Positions 63,951 to 64,000 of a stretch of DNA of 64,000 bases are shown piece by piece (position 1 is the first letter of the stretch; the number at the start of each line of letters is the position of its first letter). The DNA comes from Acanthosepion lycidas (Eukaryota; Mollusca; Cephalopoda; Sepiida; Sepiidae). The notes under the pieces are model-generated. The model saw only the letters and a program-made list of their open reading frames with translations, had not been told where the DNA came from and did no database searches. The stretch covers positions 124,001 to 188,000 of the forward strand of contig CAWVQA010000102.1 of NCBI GenBank assembly GCA_963932145.1, read 5' to 3'. Both the position numbers and the translations under genes were made by a program.

Positions 63951-64000
63951 TTTTCAATAATTTCATTGTTTTTCTAATGTTTTCAAAAAGTTATTGATAT
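63951..64000. repeat. Partial monomer at the window's right edge (M309)
   Basis: The first 50 bases of a monomer with AAG at 38-40, cut by the window end. The array clearly continues beyond it. Confidence 0.97.

Larger units (their letters stand above)
1..64000. repeat. 207/208-bp AT-rich satellite array, 308 complete monomers plus a partial one
   Basis: Every part of the window is the same monomer, beginning TTTTCAATAATTTC and ending CATATCGA, repeated head to tail in one orientation. Starts checked at 1, 209, 416, 623, 4777, 20768, 33227, 42363, 50455, 57721 and 63951 give a mean period of 207.6 bp. The consensus has 48 G+C in 208 bases. Neighbouring monomers usually differ at only a few to about ten positions, mostly recurring diagnostic ones. 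No spacer, inversion, unique DNA or inserted element was seen. Stops in all six frames fall within monomer bases 1-47, so the array is non-coding. The likely role is structural heterochromatin, perhaps centromeric; that is inference. Family and species are not recognised. Because monomers are nearly identical, collapse or expansion during assembly cannot be excluded. Confidence 0.98.

Noticed and set aside
1-64000. Open reading frames, including frames running through 207-bp monomers (207 is divisible by 3).
   Set aside because: In the consensus, forward stops lie at bases 8, 25 and 45 (one per frame) and reverse-strand stops at 4, 24 and 41. No frame stays open beyond about one monomer, so no coding feature is supported.
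1-64000. CRISPR array.
   Set aside because: There are no unique spacers between short repeats; the whole 207/208-bp unit is repeated, and the period is far longer than a CRISPR repeat-spacer unit.
1-64000. CENP-B box.
   Set aside because: The core TTCG....A..CGGG pattern is absent from the consensus and from the variants I read; the only CpGs are in GCGTT, ATCGC and ATCGA.
1-64000. Tandem LTR or other virus-derived element.
   Set aside because: I saw no coding remnants, primer-binding site or polypurine tract, and no unit longer than the satellite HORs. Nothing suggests such an element in this window.
1-64000. Telomeric repeats, rDNA, tRNA or histone clusters inside the array.
   Set aside because: No short telomere-type repeat, no G+C-rich segment and no tRNA-like cloverleaf was seen; composition is uniform throughout.

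Overview
The whole 64,000-base window is one uninterrupted satellite DNA array. A 207/208-bp monomer repeats head to tail, always in the same orientation, for 308 complete copies (numbered M1-M308 here; M1 starts at base 1) plus a 50-base partial copy from 63951. Mean monomer length is 207.6 bp. The consensus monomer, counted by hand, is about 23% G+C. I saw no gene, RNA gene, transposon or unique sequence anywhere, and all six reading frames of the consensus are stopped within its first 47 bases. Both window edges lie inside the array, so its true length and flanks are unknown. The arrangement is that of eukaryotic (peri)centromeric or other constitutive heterochromatin. The sequence does not identify the species; AT-rich monomers of this length occur in insects, other invertebrates and plants, and I do not recognise this family.

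Monomers differ at about 20 recurring diagnostic positions and fall into a few subfamilies. Monomer position 1 is the first T of TTTTCAATAA. Type A is 208 bp (GTTGAAAAAGTAGTGAAAAA at 63-82). Type B is 207 bp: it lacks G66 and carries C77 and C82. Type C is 207 bp, with C82 but G77. Other markers are T19/G; bases 38-40 CAG/GAG/GTG/AAG; G46/T; A57/T; T86/A; A100/C; G105/C; T124/G; T147/A with C150/G; T153/A; T155/A; C164/A; A172/G; A202/T; T205/C; C206/A.

Subfamilies recur in a preferred order that forms a higher-order repeat (HOR) of six monomers, about 1,245 bp: [GAG, B, 124G, 153A] - [GTG, 57T, A, 147A, 164A] - [AAG, A] - [19G, GTG, B] - [CAG, A, often 105C] - [CAG, A, 86A]. On top of this lie recent tandem duplications of 4, 5, 6, 7, 8 and 10 monomers. 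By position: 4777-7684 (7-mer twice), 14331-16408 (5-mer twice), 19523-24919 (6-mer then 10-mer), 25128-28451 (8-mer twice), 36132-39454 (8-mer twice), 42570-43193 (single-monomer amplification), 50455-54604 (10-mer twice), 56890-61874 (4-mer then 10-mer twice). Spaced copies are at 33227/35510 and 45061/47551. Longer-range matches link 1870-4361 with 8931-11421, 20768-22635 with 30528-32187, and 17032 with 63536.

The region 39455-42362 is the most irregular, with many private changes. Several monomers are hybrids whose left and right parts belong to different subfamilies, always in register. Together this is a record of repeated unequal exchange and/or gene conversion, with few if any insertions from outside. 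Positions were worked out by eye from diagnostic bases; duplication edges are set to monomer borders and may be off by up to about one monomer.
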